Source: Prevotella sp. P6B1 (lineage in GTDB: Bacteria > Bacteroidota > Bacteroidia > Bacteroidales > Bacteroidaceae). From it: a stretch of 64,000 nt of DNA. The position numbers were made by a program, and so were the translations under genes. The DNA lies in the NCBI RefSeq assembly GCF_000702825.1, contig NZ_JNKF01000012.1, positions 434,001 through 498,000 on the forward strand. Direction: 5' to 3'. Below, in pieces: positions 9,183 to 18,853 of the stretch. The notes beneath the pieces are model-generated. The model ran no database searches. It was given only the letters and a program-made list of their open reading frames with translations, and was not told the DNA's origin. How positions within the stretch are numbered: the first letter of the stretch is position 1; each line of letters begins with the position of its first letter.

Positions 9183-11699
9183 ATGAGAACAAAAGCCTTA
9201 TTTACATGCCTGCTGGCAGCCACTACCATGGCTGCCCAACAATTCAAACTCAACAGTGACAGTTACTTCACATCAGGGGGTGTGGACGTTATGGCATTCA
9301 GCGACTTCTATCCAGAAGGACATCAGGGAGGAGTCAGTGTGCTGATGAACGGACACCGAGTGGCAACCAATGGCGATATCCGCATGGAAGCCACTCCTGG
9401 CCAATGGCAACCCGTACCGAAACAACTGAAACGCGAAGTAGCCAACGGCAATATCATAACCACACTCTGCTATCCTGACTCTTCGCGACATCTGACGGGA
9501 TTCAACCCGATGGTCTATCCCGACTACCAGGTAGTCTATCAGGTTCGTGTAGAACCGCAAGGACGTAGTATTCTGGTAACCGTCGACTTAGATCGTCCCG
9601 TACCCGATTTCTTAATAGGAAAGGTGGGATTCAACCTTGAATTCTTCCCTGGCGATTTGTTTGGCAAACCTTGGATGATGGACACACAGACAGGTATCTA
9701 TCCGCAACAGCCTAACGGCCCGCTGACAACCACCCATCCCAACCAAGGGCATCAAGGCAACTTCCATCCTGCCGGCAAGCCTCTAACCAATCTGAAGCAG
9801 TTGAACGGGAAAGGGTATAGCCCGATGATTGCCGATGACATCATCGCCTCACCTTATGCCGTAGGTCGTAAGTTCACATCAAGACCTGACGACCCGCTGT
9901 GCCGACTGACTATCGAATCGTTAACAGGCGACCTAAAGCTGTACGATGGTCGTATGAACCACAACAATGGTTGGTTTGTATTGCGAAGTGAGATTGCGAA
10001 AGATGCCACCAAAGGCGCTGTAAAATGGCTGATTACCCCGACAGTAGTACCCGATTGGCGTTATACGCCTGTCGTACAGACATCACAGATAGGTTATCAT
10101 CCCAACCAGCCCAAACGCGCTATCATTGAGACCGATGCCAGAGAGCAGACCATCAATGAAGCCCGACTTCTGCTGATAGATGCCGATGGCGAACATGTAG
10201 CCAAGACCATTACCCCGCAACGCTGGGGCAAGTTCTTACGCTATCAGTATCTCACAGCCGACTTCAGCGATATCACCCAACCAGGCCTCTATCAGGTTAG
10301 CTATGGCAACAGTCGTTCATCGGTATTTCGTATTGCCAACGATGTGTACGACCGGGGAGTTTGGCAGCCTGTTATTGAGTATTTTCTACCTGTCCAGATG
10401 TGCCACATGCGCGTGGCCGAGAAATACCGTGTATGGCACGATGCTTGTCACATGGACGATGCGCTGATGGCACCTGCAGGAAATCATATTGACGGCTACG
10501 ACCAAAAACCAGGGCTTTCCAAGTTTGAAGCATTGCAACCTGTACCAGGTGTGAATGTAGGCGGCTGGCACGATGCTGGCGACTTTGACCTGCGCATAGA
10601 ATCACAAGCAGGTGAAGCTTATATCTTAGCTCTTGCCTACGAGGCATTCCATCCGGAGATAGATGTTACTGCCATCAATCAGGCACAACACCGTGTAGAG
10701 ATTCACGAGCCTGATGGCCGTAACGACATGCTACAACAGATTGAAAACGGCGCACTAACCGTTGTCCGTTCTTATCAGGCCTTAGGCAGACTCTATCGGG
10801 GTATCATCTGCAATAATGTACGCCAATATGTACTTCTGGGCGATGCTTCGGCTATGACCGACGGTATCAGTGGTAATGACGACGATCGCTGGATTTTCAC
10901 TGAAGACAATCCCATGCGAGCCCTTTCAACTGTAGCCCAATTGGCAGGTGCCTCACGTGTCTTAAAGGGATTCAACGATGCACTAAGCAAGGAGTGCTTA
11001 CAGATAGCCACAGACGTTTACAGCCAGACCAACGTGACTGGTTGGATGGAGGCCGTCAAACTGCAAGCGGCTGTTGAGCTATATCTTACAACAGGCGAGA
11101 AGCCATACCTCGACTTTGTACTCAACCATCAGGATATGATTATAAAAGGAATCGGACGCACAGGCTGGTTCACAGCCCGACTGGTTCAGAAGATTACTGG
11201 CAGCAAGGACAAGCGCATCCGTAAGTTCGTAGCAAATTTCCGTACTGCCCTGACTGACTATAAGGGTTTGCTTGATAAGCAGTCGGCAGAAACACCATAT
11301 GGTGTACCCTACCGCCCCAATATCTGGGGAGCAGGATGGGATATCCAGCGTTTCGGCTTCGAATATTATTTCCTCACATCGGCTTATCCCGACATATTCC
11401 CAGCCTCTACAGTCTACAATGCACTTAACTTTATATTGGGTTGTCATCCTGGCAGCAATGGAGCCTCGTTCGCATCGGGAGTGGGTGCGAAATCGGCTAC
11501 CGTAGCCTATGGACTGAACCGTGCCGACTGGTCGTATATCCCAGGAGGTGTAGTATCAGGTACAGCCCTGATACGTCCTGACTTCCCAGAACTTCTGGAG
11601 TTCCCATTCCTATGGCAACAGACAGAATACGTACTGGGCGGCGGATCGTCACATTACATGTTCCTAGTCCTCGCCGCCCAGCAGTTATTAAAGCAATAA
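9183..11699 (+). CDS. Glycoside hydrolase family 9 protein (endoglucanase-like)
   Basis: A secreted beta-glycan hydrolase of 838 residues. A signal peptide (about 1-18, ending TTMAAQ) is followed by an N-terminal domain of about 280 residues that I cannot assign. An Ig-like CelD N-terminal domain (about 300-385, starting VQTSQIGYHPNQPKRAII) comes next, then the GH9 (alpha/alpha)6 catalytic domain. The catalytic base motif GGWHDAGDFD lies near residues 459-468. The C-terminal NRADWSYIPGG and QTEYVLGG (Glu near 812, the probable general acid) fit the family. It follows the receiver/PPDK gene by 31 nt and may be cotranscribed. Substrate could be cellulose, mixed-linkage glucan or a related beta-glycan; this is not decidable from sequence. 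Confidence 0.88.
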   Translation: MRTKALFTCLLAATTMAAQQFKLNSDSYFTSGGVDVMAFSDFYPEGHQGGVSVLMNGHRVATNGDIRMEATPGQWQPVPKQLKREVANGNIITTLCYPDSSRHLTGFNPMVYPDYQVVYQVRVEPQGRSILVTVDLDRPVPDFLIGKVGFNLEFFPGDLFGKPWMMDTQTGIYPQQPNGPLTTTHPNQGHQGNFHPAGKPLTNLKQLNGKGYSPMIADDIIASPYAVGRKFTSRPDDPLCRLTIESLTGDLKLYDGRMNHNNGWFVLRSEIAKDATKGAVKWLITPTVVPDWRYTPVVQTSQIGYHPNQPKRAIIETDAREQTINEARLLLIDADGEHVAKTITPQRWGKFLRYQYLTADFSDITQPGLYQVSYGNSRSSVFRIANDVYDRGVWQPVIEYFLPVQMCHMRVAEKYRVWHDACHMDDALMAPAGNHIDGYDQKPGLSKFEALQPVPGVNVGGWHDAGDFDLRIESQAGEAYILALAYEAFHPEIDVTAINQAQHRVEIHEPDGRNDMLQQIENGALTVVRSYQALGRLYRGIICNNVRQYVLLGDASAMTDGISGNDDDRWIFTEDNPMRALSTVAQLAGASRVLKGFNDALSKECLQIATDVYSQTNVTGWMEAVKLQAAVELYLTTGEKPYLDFVLNHQDMIIKGIGRTGWFTARLVQKITGSKDKRIRKFVANFRTALTDYKGLLDKQSAETPYGVPYRPNIWGAGWDIQRFGFEYYFLTSAYPDIFPASTVYNALNFILGCHPGSNGASFASGVGAKSATVAYGLNRADWSYIPGGVVSGTALIRPDFPELLEFPFLWQQTEYVLGGGSSHYMFLVLAAQQLLKQ

Positions 11700-11709
11700 A
11701 CGAATGTCT

Positions 11710-13218
11710 TTAGCCGCAATGGAAGTATTGCGTTACTAATTTTTGGATTTCCTCCGGATAATTCTCAATCGTCTGACGAAGGTTCCTATCATCGAAGGCT
11801 CGCAATTGAGCGATGATACCATCGATCATTGCTGGTGAAAAAACCCCGTAATCCTCGAATACCCTTCGCTGACGATTGAGATAATCGGCAGAAGCTACAC
11901 ACGAATCAGGCAACTGTGCCAGATTAGCCAATCGGTCAGCATTCTCACTTGCATGGATGTTGACATTGACGTAGGTCTTCTCGGCCAACTTCAACGCGCC
12001 GTCCATCTCGAAGCCATAACGACATGCCACACAGAGACCGGCTAACAACTGATAGATGTCGGCCGAACCATCTGGCGAGCGCATCTCAACAGTCTGCTTG
12101 ATACTTGTATCATAACTATGCTGTGACTCTAACGGATTTGCGGCATAACACATATCCACATCTGCAGCCCAACCTAACGGCACACGTACCAGCACCGAAC
12201 GGTTTCTGTCGCCCCAGCACACATTGGTAGGCGCTTCCTGGTGAGGAACCAGACGGAAGTAACTGGTAGGATTCTTGTTACCAAAAGCCGTAATAGAAGG
12301 TGCGAGCACCATCATGCCTGCTATCATCTTGCGGGCTGCCTGACTCAACACACCATTCTCCAGCATCTGGTTCTTGCCATCCTTCATCATACGCATGTGG
12401 ATATGCAGGCCAGAGCCAGCTTTCCCTGTTGTAATCTTTGGTGCGAAAGTCACATCATAGCCTAGCTGGTAGCCAAGGTTGCGAATCACCCACTTTGCAA
12501 TCATCAGTTGATCAGCAGCCAGCTCCACATCTACTGGCAGAAACTCTATCTCGTTCTGCTCGTAGTTCTTACCATCCAAACAGAAGTTGCCCACCTCTGA
12601 GTGACCGTACTTAATCTGTCCGCCTGCCTGCGCAATATACTGCATACAACGGGTACGGAACTCATTGGCCTTAGCATATGGGGCCGACTCATGATAGCCG
12701 CGCTGATCCTGGGCAGGAAACATACCCTCATTGTCGCTAATCACATAATACTCTAGTTCGCCCATGGCCTGAAACTCCATCCCTGTTACCTGTCGGAATG
12801 CTTCTGCTGCTTTGTGCAAAGTATGCTCGGGCGACGACTCCAACGGATTGCCATCCTTATCGAAGAACGAACAGAGCATTGAAACCGTAGGGATCTCTGC
12901 AAACGGATCAACGAAAGCCGTACGGAACCGAGGCAGTACATACAGATCGCTCGAATCAGCCTGGACAAATGAGAACAGGCTGCTGCCATCCACCCGCTCA
13001 CCACATGTCAGTATGGTATCGAGATAAGCCAGATCGTTAATTACGAAGTTAAGTGTTTTCAACTTACCATCGCCACCTGGATACATAAAGTTCACCATAC
13101 GGATGTCGTTTTTAACGATATAATCAATAATATCGTCCTTTGCAAATTCTGCTGCGGGCTTCTGGAGTGCCACAACAATGGGGTTGGCATTCATAATAAG
13201 ATGTCGGTTATTCATCAT
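11710..13218 (-). CDS. glnA: Glutamine synthetase (type I-like, about 500 residues)
   Basis: Condenses glutamate and ammonia to glutamine using ATP. The beta-grasp N-domain (MVNFMYPGGDGKLKTLNF, then CGERVDGSSLFSF) is followed by the catalytic domain with MGELEYYV (metal-binding Glu), GSGLHIHMRM (active-site His), NPTSYFRLVPHQEAP and NRSVLVRVP. The length of 502 fits the class I-like enzymes of Bacteroidales and not the much longer GSIII. Several Met codons (13218, 13215, 13194) could be the start. It is 46 nt downstream of the carboxylesterase gene on the same strand, with no terminator between them, so cotranscription is possible. It is convergent with the GH9 gene, 10 nt apart. Confidence 0.92.
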   Translation of the reverse strand: MMNNRHLIMNANPIVVALQKPAAEFAKDDIIDYIVKNDIRMVNFMYPGGDGKLKTLNFVINDLAYLDTILTCGERVDGSSLFSFVQADSSDLYVLPRFRTAFVDPFAEIPTVSMLCSFFDKDGNPLESSPEHTLHKAAEAFRQVTGMEFQAMGELEYYVISDNEGMFPAQDQRGYHESAPYAKANEFRTRCMQYIAQAGGQIKYGHSEVGNFCLDGKNYEQNEIEFLPVDVELAADQLMIAKWVIRNLGYQLGYDVTFAPKITTGKAGSGLHIHMRMMKDGKNQMLENGVLSQAARKMIAGMMVLAPSITAFGNKNPTSYFRLVPHQEAPTNVCWGDRNRSVLVRVPLGWAADVDMCYAANPLESQHSYDTSIKQTVEMRSPDGSADIYQLLAGLCVACRYGFEMDGALKLAEKTYVNVNIHASENADRLANLAQLPDSCVASADYLNRQRRVFEDYGVFSPAMIDGIIAQLRAFDDRNLRQTIENYPEEIQKLVTQYFHCG

Positions 13219-13264
13219 TGTTTTTCTGTGTTATATTGTTTTTATTATGTAGAAACGCATCAAG

Positions 13265-14800
13265 CTACTTAAAGCAGTGGCGGTTGATGATTTGCTGCAA
13301 CTGGCGGTCGGGATTGTTGCGGATATAGCAACGATGATCGAACACCATCAGTTCGCCATTTACTGCCGAATAAGGATGCCAGCCTGGTAAGTCTTTGATA
13401 TTGGGGTTACCGGTATGGGCAAACTGCGCCCAAGCACTGCTCATCTTATCAGCCAACTGCAGATCCTGAGCCGATGGCTGTGGCAACTCATTAGGTGATT
13501 GGTGCAGAGTGTTGAAGCAGAACTTCAACTCATGTCCATGTACCGAGCCCTTGTTTACAGGCGATCGCCAGGTGAACATATACATATAGGTAGGCGCCTT
13601 ACGACTCTTGGTCATGGCATCGGCGGTGATCAGTGTTTTAGGACGGAACAGCCAGTCGATACACAGCAAATCCTGTGGCACATAGTCGGGATGTGCCTTG
13701 GCAAAGGCTGCGATATAAGCATCGGTATCATCGCCAAAGGTGGCCTTCAGCTGCTCACGAGCCTCATCCTCGGTCATAGGCTGATCATAACGCAGGCGCT
13801 GCAACTCGTTGAAAGTGGTACCAATCATTACAGGGATATCATCAGATATCGAGGCGAATGAAGGTTGGAAGGGCTGCTGTAATAGCACCTTGCCATCGGG
13901 CGTAGGTCCGAAACCCCACATCATGGGCGTTCCAGGCTTGCGGGTACCGATACTGGCAGCCATCGCACGCTGACCCGCATCATACAACTGCTGGTAAGGC
14001 ACATCTTTTATCTTATCCACATCGGCCTCAGCTATGCCAAGCTCCTTCAGCACAGCTTTACCGAGTGTCTGTGTCATCTCGTAGCTGTTCACGTTCAGGA
14101 TGGTGCCACTCATAATAATGGCTTTATGGAACAAACCTTTGGCCTGAGGCATACACATCAGCGTGCCTACCTTACCGCCACCACCCGACTCGCCGAACAC
14201 AGTTACGTTCTTAGGGTCGCCACCAAAGTTAGCGATATTATCGCGAATCCACTTCAAGGCCTGCACCACATCGAGCATACCTACATTACCCGAGTATTCG
14301 TATTTCTTAGATACTGCCGAGAGGTCGAGGAACCCCAGGATGTTCAGACGGTGGTTGATGCTTACCACTACCACATCCTTCTTAGCCAACTGCATGCCAG
14401 GATTCCAGGCAGACGTGCCCGAATCGAAACCACCACCATGCAGCCACAGCATCACTGGCTTACGGGCTTTCAGGTCGGTACTCCACACATTCAGTACACA
14501 CGAGTTCTTCTCCGACATCTCATCCTCAGAGAGCTGCTGCCCCCACGTCTGCTGCATCACCTGCGGTCCCCAGTGGTCGCACTTACGTACGCCTTTCCAC
14601 TTATCCACAGGCAAAGGTGGCATCAGTCGCTCCACCTTTGCATAGGGGATACCCAACCACGCCATCGTGCCTTCCTGTATAATACCACTCACTTTTCCAC
14701 ATGTAGTACTGACTACTGGTACATGACATTCTTGTGCCATTGCCACACCTGTCAACAACAGCATACTTATGAGACTTATAGCTATCTTTTTCATCATCAT
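13265..14800 (-). CDS. Secreted type B carboxylesterase
   Basis: An alpha/beta hydrolase of the carboxylesterase/cholinesterase group, about 511 residues, with a signal peptide ending in GVAMAQ. VSTTCGKVSG and the oxyanion-hole region LWLHGGGFDSG are followed by the nucleophile elbow GESGGGG (Ser near residue 203). The downstream part shows GHELKFCFN with the probable catalytic His. Three consecutive ATGs (14800, 14797, 14794) are possible starts. The frame extends to 14815, but that overlaps the -7 box at 14805-14812. The nucleophile elbow has an extra Gly compared with the usual GESAGG form. It may act on acylated glycans; that is inference from the neighbouring glycosidase only. Confidence 0.88.
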   Translation of the reverse strand: MMMKKIAISLISMLLLTGVAMAQECHVPVVSTTCGKVSGIIQEGTMAWLGIPYAKVERLMPPLPVDKWKGVRKCDHWGPQVMQQTWGQQLSEDEMSEKNSCVLNVWSTDLKARKPVMLWLHGGGFDSGTSAWNPGMQLAKKDVVVVSINHRLNILGFLDLSAVSKKYEYSGNVGMLDVVQALKWIRDNIANFGGDPKNVTVFGESGGGGKVGTLMCMPQAKGLFHKAIIMSGTILNVNSYEMTQTLGKAVLKELGIAEADVDKIKDVPYQQLYDAGQRAMAASIGTRKPGTPMMWGFGPTPDGKVLLQQPFQPSFASISDDIPVMIGTTFNELQRLRYDQPMTEDEAREQLKATFGDDTDAYIAAFAKAHPDYVPQDLLCIDWLFRPKTLITADAMTKSRKAPTYMYMFTWRSPVNKGSVHGHELKFCFNTLHQSPNELPQPSAQDLQLADKMSSAWAQFAHTGNPNIKDLPGWHPYSAVNGELMVFDHRCYIRNNPDRQLQQIINRHCFK

Positions 14801-14804
14801 GGGG

Positions 14805-14812
14805 CAAAGGTA
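14805..14812 (-). promoter_or_regulatory. -7 box for carboxylesterase gene
   Basis: TACCTTTG on the minus strand, only 4-10 nt from the candidate ATGs (14800-14794). This excludes the longer reading and implies a leaderless or nearly leaderless mRNA. Confidence 0.6.
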
Positions 14813-14848
14813 CAAAAAAATCTTAATTAATTACACATTATACATAAA

Positions 14849-15295
14849 ATGTCGAAAAAAGTAATTACCTTTATCGCCATGAAAGATAAAGTAGATCACT
14901 ATACCATCTGTTTTATCGACCAGTGCCCACTCCACAGGTGCTGCCTACGATGGTTGGTTGGCCAATACGCCGACCCAAGTCGTAATGTCTACCTTGCTAT
15001 CAATCCGCACAACCCGTTAATGGGAAGTGATAATTGCCCGGAGTTTCGTCAAAACGTACGCGTGGTGATGAAACGTGGCTTTACCAACATGTACCACGAC
15101 ATGCCGGGATACATGGAAAAACGCATCCGCGACCAGCTGATTGAGGTATTTGGCCGCAAACAGTATTTCGAGATGCGCAAAGGTATACGCCAGATTACAC
15201 CCGATCAGCAAAAGCAGATTGAGAGCGTTTGCCGCAGAAACGGTTGGCAAGGGCCCATCAACTACGATGCTGATGAAGATGATTGGCTGTGGTAG
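14849..15295 (+). CDS. Cys-rich conserved Bacteroidales protein (DUF6078-like)
   Basis: A 148-residue cytoplasmic-looking protein without signal peptide or membrane helix. Near the N-terminus it has CFIDQCPLHRCCLRW, a tight cluster of four Cys and one His, followed by a basic stretch (VVMKRGFTNMYHDMPGYMEKRIR) and an acidic tail ending in DDWLW. I recognise it as similar to a Bacteroidales-restricted protein group annotated as a domain of unknown function; the number DUF6078 is from memory and uncertain. The Cys/His cluster may bind metal. Its 3' end overlaps the 3' end of the convergent sensor kinase gene by 34 bp. No function is proposed. Confidence 0.6.
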   Translation: MSKKVITFIAMKDKVDHYTICFIDQCPLHRCCLRWLVGQYADPSRNVYLAINPHNPLMGSDNCPEFRQNVRVVMKRGFTNMYHDMPGYMEKRIRDQLIEVFGRKQYFEMRKGIRQITPDQQKQIESVCRRNGWQGPINYDADEDDWLW

Positions 15296-17199
15296 AGTTC
15301 AAAGACGAATCGGCATCCCTCATGATAGGTGGTGTCGAGATAGAAGTTTCCACCAAGAGTCTGCGCATGACGCTTAGTAAGCGGCAAACCCAATCCTAAG
15401 CCTTCACTGAAATCATCGACCTTCGTAAAGAACTCAAAGAGATGTTCGCGATCGGCCTCAGCAATGCCTTTACCTGTATCCTGCACTATAAAACGAACAG
15501 AGGTATCTGTACCGACCACCTGCAACAGGATGTGCTGTCCATCGGAATAGCGCACAGAATTGTTTAACAGCTCCTGCAGACTGAATACAAGCAACTGGCG
15601 ATTGGTAGACAAGCACAAATCATCGGGCACATCGGTCTGGAAACCGATGGTAACCTCGGGAGTATGTGCATTGATGAAGTCAACCGCTTCGCGTGCCGCC
15701 TCATTACATGCTATCAGTTCACAAGTATCACGTCCCTCTGTCTCAGCTTTACCTGTATCTGAACTATCAAAAAGCATCATCACCATACGCACCAGCAACT
15801 TGGAGTTGTGGTCCATGGTAAGGGCAATGCCTCTGATCTCCTCCTCACCCAACTCCTCGTTAAGAGAGCCATTGCCCACCGGACTATTCAATACCTGAGC
15901 AAATCCCATGATGATGTTGAGCGGTGTACGTATCTGATGCGTAACATTCTGAATGAAAATAGTCTTACGCCGTTCAGCCTCAACCACTAACTGGGTGGTA
16001 TGCTCCAGTTCACGGTTGTAACGCTTGTTCTGATCGGTAGCAGCCCGCACACTATCGATGTAGTAATTCAACGACTTGAGCATGGTTGAAAAACTATTCT
16101 GCAGGCCACCGATCACGTCTATTCGATTCGTATGAGGTATATCCACATCCAGGTGCCCTTGAGAAACAGCCCTTGCTTGAGTAAGCAATTCACCAAGTGG
16201 ACGAAGCGACACAGTGACTGCCTCATAGCAGTTGACAACAATGATAACCAATCCAATGAAAAGCAACACAAGCACAATATAGGTGAGCCGATAATAGCCA
16301 CTGAGAATATCGCTGTCGGGACACACGATGGCCAGACTCCAGTTGGTACCAGCGACTGGCATATAGCTCACTAACGAGAGTTTGTCCTGTAGTCGCACCT
16401 GCATACATCCCGTATTGCCCTTGGTCATCTCGTAGCCCAAAGCTAACAGATCGGACTGGCGCTGAGGATCGGCACCGGAAAAAATGGTCTTGCTAAACAA
16501 GCGTGTCGAATCAGGATGTCCCACATAGCGTCCCTGCTCATCAATCATGATGAAATAAGAGTGAGGATAAGGTTTCTCCTCTGCGAGCACTTGCGAAATA
16601 TGCAGTAGCGACATCTCGATGGTAATAAGTCCCAAGAATCGCTTTTTTGCATCGTAGAGCGGATGGCTATAGGCAGCCATCATACCATCCTCTTTAAGGT
16701 CGAGGGTATTATCCTCGTCGTAATACACCACCCAGCCAGGTTTCTGCTGAGCGCGCGGCACACTATACCATCGGCGCCCGAAATAATTGTAATCAGTCTC
16801 GAGCGTAGTGGTGACACCACCCTTTTCACGGATAGAATAAGCCATGAATCGATCAGGATAGCCCGAGACCACATGCGGTTCTGTGCTGATTGCACAGCCG
16901 TCGACAAAGGGATTCATCTGTGTAATGCGATTCGACAAATGAAGCAGCGAATCGGCGACCAACGATTGCTCTGCCACCCGAGCATGTGTATTGGTTGCAG
17001 TCTCGACAGTAATCAAATAACGACGAATACGGTGCATGGCATGATTAAGTACGCCATTTGCAAGATCAACAGCCTCATCGCGTACCATCTTACGCGATTG
17101 CCAAAACAGAACACCGACAGAGGCCATGAAGATAGGGATTGCCAAGCCTAATACCCACAGAACAACTTTGGCTGGGAACGATTGACGAATGTTAATCAT
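15262..17199 (-). CDS. Sensor histidine kinase with dCache-like sensor and HAMP
   Basis: A complete membrane histidine kinase of 645 residues. One transmembrane helix (about 13-33), an extracytoplasmic dCache-like sensor (about 40-290), a second helix (about 303-325) and a HAMP segment (RPLGELLTQARAVSQG). The DHp helix carries FIQNVTHQIRTPLN with the phospho-acceptor at His421. The ATPase domain has the N box (LQELLNNSVRY), the G1 box (DTGKGIAE) and the G2 box (GLGLGLPL). It overlaps the upstream sensor gene by 4 bp (ATGA), so the two are translationally coupled. No response regulator lies beside it, so the partner is elsewhere. The poly-Ser C-terminus (SQSSSSAS) overlaps the convergent gene. 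Confidence 0.9.
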   Translation of the reverse strand: MINIRQSFPAKVVLWVLGLAIPIFMASVGVLFWQSRKMVRDEAVDLANGVLNHAMHRIRRYLITVETATNTHARVAEQSLVADSLLHLSNRITQMNPFVDGCAISTEPHVVSGYPDRFMAYSIREKGGVTTTLETDYNYFGRRWYSVPRAQQKPGWVVYYDEDNTLDLKEDGMMAAYSHPLYDAKKRFLGLITIEMSLLHISQVLAEEKPYPHSYFIMIDEQGRYVGHPDSTRLFSKTIFSGADPQRQSDLLALGYEMTKGNTGCMQVRLQDKLSLVSYMPVAGTNWSLAIVCPDSDILSGYYRLTYIVLVLLFIGLVIIVVNCYEAVTVSLRPLGELLTQARAVSQGHLDVDIPHTNRIDVIGGLQNSFSTMLKSLNYYIDSVRAATDQNKRYNRELEHTTQLVVEAERRKTIFIQNVTHQIRTPLNIIMGFAQVLNSPVGNGSLNEELGEEEIRGIALTMDHNSKLLVRMVMMLFDSSDTGKAETEGRDTCELIACNEAAREAVDFINAHTPEVTIGFQTDVPDDLCLSTNRQLLVFSLQELLNNSVRYSDGQHILLQVVGTDTSVRFIVQDTGKGIAEADREHLFEFFTKVDDFSEGLGLGLPLTKRHAQTLGGNFYLDTTYHEGCRFVFELYHSQSSSSAS

Positions 17200-18695
17200 G
17201 ACTCACCTCCTTTCTCCTGTATTTGTTCCTCCTCTGAACTATTAATCAGACTATTAAGTACACGGGTAATGGCTACACCGTTTTGCTGGATATGCTCGAC
17301 TAACGTTCCTACCTCATTCTTTTGACTGTCCTCATCGTATTGACACAGGGCCGTCACATCTTCATCGATAGCCCATGCAGGTGCCACCATTTGATTGGTC
17401 ATATTATGCATGAACACCGTCTTCATATTATCGGCCTTACGAGCTTGTTGATAAGCTTCTTGCAGCTCTGTACTATGTTTCTGAATAGAAGAGGTAATCT
17501 CGTTAAGTTCACTGATATTAGCAGCTACCGACCGCTGCATACGCTGGAAGTTGTACTGCAACTTACCGATCTCGTCGATATTCGGACTAGTAGGAATGGG
17601 CTCATCATAATGTCCCTGAGCAATACGCTCGGTACGTTCCTTCAGCATGCTAAGTGGTCGCAAGCGATGACGAATAATCAAGCGAATATGCAAATACAGT
17701 AGCACCATACCAACAACAGCTATGATCAAGACGTAGTTAAACAAACGATTATAATCGCCGAATATATCCTCTTCAGAAAAAACCACACCTAAACTCCACC
17801 CTAAATCACCAACGTCACGATAAGGAAAATCGACCAGTTCAAAGGGTTGATAAAACAAATAAAACTTACGCCCATCGATATTGAATGGTAAATAGCCAGA
17901 ACCGCCGTTCATCATCGTCTCAACAGCCTGATGTACCGATTCGCCAGGCATGTTTAAAGCAGAAAAATTGAACAGATTCTCACCCACGGGATGAACGATA
18001 AACGAGCCATCGCGATCCAACAATGCGCAATACGAATTGGGTGATGGCTTGGCTGCAGCCATGACGCCCGATAACAAACTGAGCGAGACGTTAACACTGA
18101 TGACACCTATCGGCTGCTTGTCTCTGCCGGCTATGGGCATACAGAACGAGGTGACGGGCTGAATGCCTGTTGAATCAAAGTCTGCCAACGGATTGAGCCA
18201 GGTAGCCATCCCTGTTGACATAGGCTTGGTGAACCACGCCTGTTCAGTATAAGGTTTGTTACCAAAGCTGGACTCACTGATTAGAGGCGCCGCAGTCTCA
18301 GGTTTAAGACTATCACCATGATGGACATAGGCCATGTACAGCTGGTGTCCTTTGAAATAATCGGGCTTGAACGCAATGGCGCACCCGCTCACATAAGGAT
18401 TTGCTTCAACAATCCGTCGAGCATAGGTGTACATCATCTCTGGATTGTCGTACTTCATATTAATATAGGTATTACCCGCCGTCTCTTCGACACTCAACAT
18501 GATATTGTCGATATTGGTCATCGCTCGGTTCAGTGTAACTGTCGCCCGATTCAACGCATCCTCCTTCATGGCCTTGCGTGAAAAGAACAGCATGACGAGT
18601 AGTGTGATTGTGAGCAGAAGTGACATCGCTAACACAATCATCAGGCTGATACGCAATGGCAGATCGCGTTTGATGTAAGTAGTTAGTCGTGACAT
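17196..18695 (-). CDS. dCache/HAMP sensor with degenerate DHp helix and no kinase core
   Basis: A 499-residue membrane sensor resembling the N-terminal two thirds of the downstream kinase: transmembrane helix, dCache-like extracytoplasmic domain (with NPYVSGCAIAFKP, compare NPFVDGCAIS in the partner), second transmembrane helix and HAMP (LRPLSMLKERTERIAQG). The C-terminus looks like a decayed DHp helix: FMHNMTNQMVAPAW has Asn434 where the partner has the phospho-acceptor His421, and translation ends without an ATPase domain. It is coupled to the complete kinase by a 4-bp overlap. It may act as a signalling partner or heterodimer subunit (inference). The open frame reaches 18737, but the -7 box at 18735-18742 makes the ATG at 18695 the start. 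Confidence 0.8.
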   Translation of the reverse strand: MSRLTTYIKRDLPLRISLMIVLAMSLLLTITLLVMLFFSRKAMKEDALNRATVTLNRAMTNIDNIMLSVEETAGNTYINMKYDNPEMMYTYARRIVEANPYVSGCAIAFKPDYFKGHQLYMAYVHHGDSLKPETAAPLISESSFGNKPYTEQAWFTKPMSTGMATWLNPLADFDSTGIQPVTSFCMPIAGRDKQPIGVISVNVSLSLLSGVMAAAKPSPNSYCALLDRDGSFIVHPVGENLFNFSALNMPGESVHQAVETMMNGGSGYLPFNIDGRKFYLFYQPFELVDFPYRDVGDLGWSLGVVFSEEDIFGDYNRLFNYVLIIAVVGMVLLYLHIRLIIRHRLRPLSMLKERTERIAQGHYDEPIPTSPNIDEIGKLQYNFQRMQRSVAANISELNEITSSIQKHSTELQEAYQQARKADNMKTVFMHNMTNQMVAPAWAIDEDVTALCQYDEDSQKNEVGTLVEHIQQNGVAITRVLNSLINSSEEEQIQEKGGES

Positions 18696-18734
18696 AATTA
18701 AAAAGCAAAAGTTAATAGATATACATATCTGGTG

Positions 18735-18742
18735 CAAATATA
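18735..18742 (-). promoter_or_regulatory. -7 box of the sensor pair operon
   Basis: TATATTTG on the minus strand, 39 nt upstream of the ATG at 18695. No TTG at canonical spacing. Confidence 0.5.
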
Positions 18743-18817
18743 AGAAAAAGATTTCAAAAAAAGAGGTTCAAATCACAAAAAGTTACGCAAATTGATAGCA
18801 ATTAAGTCATATTTTTG

Positions 18818-18825
18818 TATCTTTG
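18818..18825 (+). promoter_or_regulatory. -7 box of the sulfhydrylase gene
   Basis: TATCTTTG, 28 nt upstream of the ATG at 18854; a TTG at 18792-18794 is 23 nt away, slightly long. The box shows that the start is 18854 and not an upstream in-frame codon at 18815. Confidence 0.55.
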
Positions 18826-18853
18826 CGCCCAAAATGCTAAAATAGGAAGACAA

